Part shown: positions 12,606 to 15,594 of the stretch, piece by piece
Layout: each line of letters opens with the position of its first letter
Position numbering within the stretch: the stretch's first letter is position 1
Assembly: GCA_045657205.1 (NCBI GenBank)
Contig: JAZOSS010000050.1
Span: forward strand, 1-15,594
Origin: RGIG7213 sp045657205
GTDB taxonomy: Bacteria > Bacillota > Clostridia > Oscillospirales > CAG-272
Direction of reading: 5' to 3'
DNA length: 15,594 nt
The notes under the pieces: model-generated
The model's database searches: none
Told to the model about the DNA's origin: nothing
Seen by the model: the letters and a program-made list of their open reading frames with translations, nothing else
Translations under genes and position numbers: made by a program

Positions 12606-15260
12606 ATGGAGAATTATTTTAAGAGTTCTGATGAAGTTTTAAAGGATCTTGAATCTTCAAAAGGCGGTCTTTCTTCTGCAGAAGCGGAAAAAAGGCTTGA
12701 AAAGTACGGAAGAAATAAGCTGAAGGAAGGAAAGAAGGAATCCCTCCTGCACAGATTTTTAAAACAGCTTGCCGATCCGATGATAATTATCCTTATCGTC
12801 GCCGCAGCAGTTTCCGCAGCTCTTGCAATAATCGAGGGTGAGGGCGGAGAAGGCTTTACTGACGTAATAATTATCGGTGCTGTCGTTATCATAAATGCTG
12901 TTCTGGGTGTTTTCCAGGAAAGCAAAGCCGAGGCGGCAATAGAAGCTTTGCAGGAAATGACAGCGGCAACGGCAAAAGTAATGCGAAACGGAATACTTAC
13001 CCACGTTAAAACAGATGAGCTTGTTCCGGGTGACATCATAGTTCTTGAAGCAGGCGACTCTGTCCCCGCTGATGCACGTCTTATCGAGTCTGCAAGCCTT
13101 AAAGCAGAGGAAGCGGCACTCACGGGCGAAAGTGTTCCCGTAAATAAGATAGCGGAAGCTTTGCCGAGCGGCAAGGACGTTTCCCTCGGTGACAGAAAAA
13201 ATATGGTATATATGGGCTCTACCGTCGTATACGGCAGAGGTATAGCCGTAGTTACCGACACGGGTATGAATACCGAAATGGGTAAGATAGCAGACGCACT
13301 TGCAAATGCAAAAGAGGGAAAAACACCTTTGCAGCAGAAGCTTGCAGAGCTTTCAAAGATCCTCACTTATCTCGTTATAGGAATAAGTGTGTTCATCTTC
13401 CTTTTCGGATTTTTCACAACGGAAAACGCATGGCAGGAGCTTATGGACGGCAAGCTCGATATACTGCTTGATTCGTTTATGGTTGCCGTATCTTTGGCTG
13501 TTGCGGCTATACCCGAAGGGCTTGCAACGGTCGTTACAATAGTTTTGTCGATGGGCGTTACGAAAATGTCAAAGCGCAACGCGGTTATCAGAAAGCTTAC
13601 AGCGGTCGAAACACTTGGCTGTACGCAGATAATCTGCTCGGATAAGACGGGAACGCTCACGCAGAACAAAATGACCGTTGTTAAGGAAGAAACGAAAAAC
13701 ACATCGCTTTTGGCAAAATGTATGGCACTTTGCTCCGATGCGGTGCTTGATGAAACGAAGAACGCAACGGGAGAACCTACTGAATGTGCGCTTGTAAATT
13801 ACGCATATTCGCTAGGACTCGATAAAAAGGATCTCGAAGACGAAATGCCGAGAGTCTCCGAGCTTCCGTTTGATTCAAACAGAAAGATGATGTCTACCGT
13901 TCATAAGTACGGAGATAAATATATTCAGTTCACAAAGGGTGCACCCGACGAGATACTCAAACGCTGTAAATATTATCTGAACGGGGAGAATACAGAACCT
14001 CTGACGGACGGTATTTCCGAAAGACTCAACTCGGAAAATAAAAATATGGCGGACTCCGCTTTGCGTGTATTGTCGGGAGCATACAGAATATACGATACAC
14101 TTCCGTCGGAGCTTTCAAGCGAGAACAACGAAAGTGAGCTTATATTTATTGGCCATTACGGAATGATAGACCCCGTCCGCCCCGAAGTCAAGTCGGCAAT
14201 AGTTCAATGTAAAGCCGCAGGCGTGCGCCCCGTTATGATAACGGGTGACCATATAAGCACGGCGGTTGCCATAGCTAAAGAGCTCGGAATAGTAACCTCT
14301 GCCGATGAAGCGATAACGGGAGCAATGCTCGATGATTATACGGACGAAGAATTTGCAAAAATAGTAGATAAATTTTCTGTTTATGCAAGAGTACAGCCCG
14401 AACATAAGGTGAAGATAGTAAACGCATGGCGCGCAAGAGGCTGTATAACCGCAATGACTGGCGACGGTGTAAACGACGCACCTTCAATAAAGAGTGCGGA
14501 TATCGGTATCGGTATGGGTATTACGGGGACTGACGTTACGAAAAACGTGGCGGATATGGTCTTGGCGGACGATAACTTTGCAACGATCGTCACCGCCGTC
14601 GAAGAGGGAAGACGTATATACGATAATATCAGAAAGTCAATACAGTTCTTGCTTTCTTCAAACCTCAGCGAGGTAGTTGCGATATTTACGGCAACGCTTC
14701 TCGGATTTACGCTTCTTAAACCTATCCACCTTCTTTGGATAAATCTTATCACGGACTGTTTCCCTGCACTTGCACTCGGTATGGAAAAGGGCGAAGCCGA
14801 CGTTATGAAGAGAAAACCGAGAGATCCCAAAGACGGAATATTCTCGGGCGGTGTTGGTGTTGATGTTGTTTATCAGGGCGTAATGGTAGCGGCTATCACG
14901 GTCGTATCGTATCTTGTGGGACACTATATGGAAGCCGGCGTCTGGAAGTTTGAAACGAGTGCTGACGGAATGACAATGGCGTTTTTGACAATGTCTATGG
15001 CTGAAATATTCCACTCATTCAATATGCGCTCTGCACGTGCGTCTATATTCTCGATAAAGCATCATAATATGTTCCTGTACGGTGCGGGAATACTTTCATT
15101 GGTACTCACAACGGCTGTAATTTACCTCCCCGGTGTAAGCACGGCATTTGGATTTGAGCATATCAGTCTTGCTGAATATGCAGTTTCTATGGGCCTTGCG
15201 GTGATCGTTATACCGATAGTTGAAACAGTAAAATTTGTACAAAGAAAAATAAGAAAATGA
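12606..15260 (+). CDS. P2-type cation-transporting ATPase (Ca2+/Mn2+ type), probable Mn2+ exporter
   Basis: An 884-aa pump of the SERCA/PMR1 type. ATG 12606 follows AAAGGG (12594-12599) by 6 nt. Domains in order: N-terminal cation-ATPase segment (LSSAEAEKRLEKYGRNKL), membrane helices 1-2, actuator TGES (173-176), M4 with VAAIPEGL (PEGL 303-306), phosphorylation site DKTGTLT (Asp346), nucleotide domain with FTKGAPDEIL, MITGDH (544-549), hinge TGDGVNDAP (618-624), then M5 SSNLSEVV and M6 WINLITDCFPALALG, and the C-terminal helices. The M4, M5 and M6 ligands of a calcium-type site (Glu of PEGL; Asn and Glu of M5; Asn, Thr and Asp of M6) are kept. Sequence alone allows Ca2+ or Mn2+; the riboswitch upstream argues for Mn2+ efflux. 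It is translationally linked to the flavoprotein downstream. Confidence 0.94.
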   Translation: MENYFKSSDEVLKDLESSKGGLSSAEAEKRLEKYGRNKLKEGKKESLLHRFLKQLADPMIIILIVAAAVSAALAIIEGEGGEGFTDVIIIGAVVIINAVLGVFQESKAEAAIEALQEMTAATAKVMRNGILTHVKTDELVPGDIIVLEAGDSVPADARLIESASLKAEEAALTGESVPVNKIAEALPSGKDVSLGDRKNMVYMGSTVVYGRGIAVVTDTGMNTEMGKIADALANAKEGKTPLQQKLAELSKILTYLVIGISVFIFLFGFFTTENAWQELMDGKLDILLDSFMVAVSLAVAAIPEGLATVVTIVLSMGVTKMSKRNAVIRKLTAVETLGCTQIICSDKTGTLTQNKMTVVKEETKNTSLLAKCMALCSDAVLDETKNATGEPTECALVNYAYSLGLDKKDLEDEMPRVSELPFDSNRKMMSTVHKYGDKYIQFTKGAPDEILKRCKYYLNGENTEPLTDGISERLNSENKNMADSALRVLSGAYRIYDTLPSELSSENNESELIFIGHYGMIDPVRPEVKSAIVQCKAAGVRPVMITGDHISTAVAIAKELGIVTSADEAITGAMLDDYTDEEFAKIVDKFSVYARVQPEHKVKIVNAWRARGCITAMTGDGVNDAPSIKSADIGIGMGITGTDVTKNVADMVLADDNFATIVTAVEEGRRIYDNIRKSIQFLLSSNLSEVVAIFTATLLGFTLLKPIHLLWINLITDCFPALALGMEKGEADVMKRKPRDPKDGIFSGGVGVDVVYQGVMVAAITVVSYLVGHYMEAGVWKFETSADGMTMAFLTMSMAEIFHSFNMRSARASIFSIKHHNMFLYGAGILSLVLTTAVIYLPGVSTAFGFEHISLAEYAVSMGLAVIVIPIVETVKFVQRKIRK

Positions 15261-15594
15261 AAAAATATGATTGCGCGATAATAGGCGGCGGGCCTGCGGG
15301 AATCAGCGCCGCCGTTTACACAGCACGAGCAGGATTTAAATGCGCCGTCATTGATGACGGAAATTCAACGCTTTTGAAAACCGATAAGATAGAAAATTAC
15401 TACGGATTTGCCTCTGTAAGCGGTAAAGAACTTTATGAAAAGGGAAAAGAACAGGCGCAAAAGCTTGGTGTCGAAATTCTAAGTCAGAAAGTTTTTTCTA
15501 TCGGATATGCGGACACGTTCACGCTTGAAACTAATAAAGAAATGCTGTATGCAGACAGTATCGTTATAGCAACGGGAAACGGCATCAAGGGTAA
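15257..15594 (+). CDS. Thioredoxin-reductase-like FAD-dependent oxidoreductase, N-terminus only
   Basis: The first 112 codons are in the window; the gene runs off the right edge. ATG 15257 overlaps the ATPase stop codon (ATGA), which points to translational coupling; there is little RBS of its own. The start MKKYDCAIIGGGPAGISAA is the FAD-binding Rossmann motif (GGGPAG, residues 10-15), followed by ARAGFKCAVID, KIENYYGF (compare IENFPGF in thioredoxin reductase) and the ATG motif SIVIATGNG. The redox-active CxxC and NADPH domain would lie beyond the edge, so whether it is a true thioredoxin reductase, a ferredoxin-type reductase or another NAD(P)/FAD oxidoreductase cannot be decided here. Confidence 0.85.
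   Translation, partial: MKKYDCAIIGGGPAGISAAVYTARAGFKCAVIDDGNSTLLKTDKIENYYGFASVSGKELYEKGKEQAQKLGVEILSQKVFSIGYADTFTLETNKEMLYADSIVIATGNGIKG

Noticed and set aside
12614..13366. A 250-codon open frame antisense to the ATPase gene
   Set aside because: It is a low-complexity Ser/Ile/Ala-rich shadow of the ATPase reading frame, without RBS or promoter.

Overview
The window looks like chromosome from an AT-rich, Gram-positive anaerobe of the Bacillota, probably a gut-type Clostridia (Oscillospirales-like). The evidence is indirect. There are several lipobox lipoproteins, a lipoteichoic-acid-synthase-type enzyme, meso-diaminopimelate dehydrogenase, strong RBSs (GGAG, AAGGAG), near-consensus sigma-A promoters, U-rich intrinsic terminators, and a GC-richer interspersed repeat of a kind common in this group. 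No phage, plasmid, CRISPR or complete insertion-sequence gene is seen.

Layout, left to right. (1) 1-825: two divergent lipoprotein genes, a 5'-nucleotidase cut by the window edge (-) and a small unknown lipoprotein (+), share a back-to-back promoter region. (2) 829-2676: a DUF1846 (UPF0371) gene on the minus strand. Its leader carries two tandem 154-bp copies of a palindrome-rich repeat lodged between promoter and start codon. (3) 2731-2829: a possible small minus-strand RNA ending in a terminator. (4) 2955-5164: an unknown lipoprotein and a secreted, membrane-anchored beta-rich surface protein, each with its own promoter. (5) 5174-5497: a gene-free, GC-rich, palindrome-bounded block resembling a non-autonomous or decayed IS200/IS605-type element next to a common clostridial repeat. 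(6) 5513-7552: diaminopimelate dehydrogenase (-) and a patatin-like lipase (+), divergent. (7) 7569-11206: a two-gene minus-strand operon, an LtaS-like sulfatase-fold enzyme followed by a GT8 glycosyltransferase fused to a VTT/TVP38 membrane domain. (8) 11331-12344: ksgA/rsmA (-). (9) 12272-15594: tRNA-Thr(CGT), a yybP-ykoY-type Mn2+ riboswitch with its terminator, a P2-type cation ATPase, and the start of a thioredoxin-reductase-like flavoprotein overlapping the ATPase by 4 bp.

Functional themes. Much of the window concerns the cell envelope: lipoproteins, a surface protein, the meso-DAP branch, an LTA-type polymerase with a glycosyltransferase-scramblase-like partner, and a lipase. The right end is a metal-homeostasis unit in which manganese probably switches on its own efflux ATPase through the riboswitch. 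The most unusual items are the GT8-VTT fusion beside the LtaS-like gene, the duplicated structured repeat in the DUF1846 leader, the minus-strand RNA candidate, and the tRNA-Thr/Mn-riboswitch transcript starting from a promoter face-to-face with the ksgA promoter.
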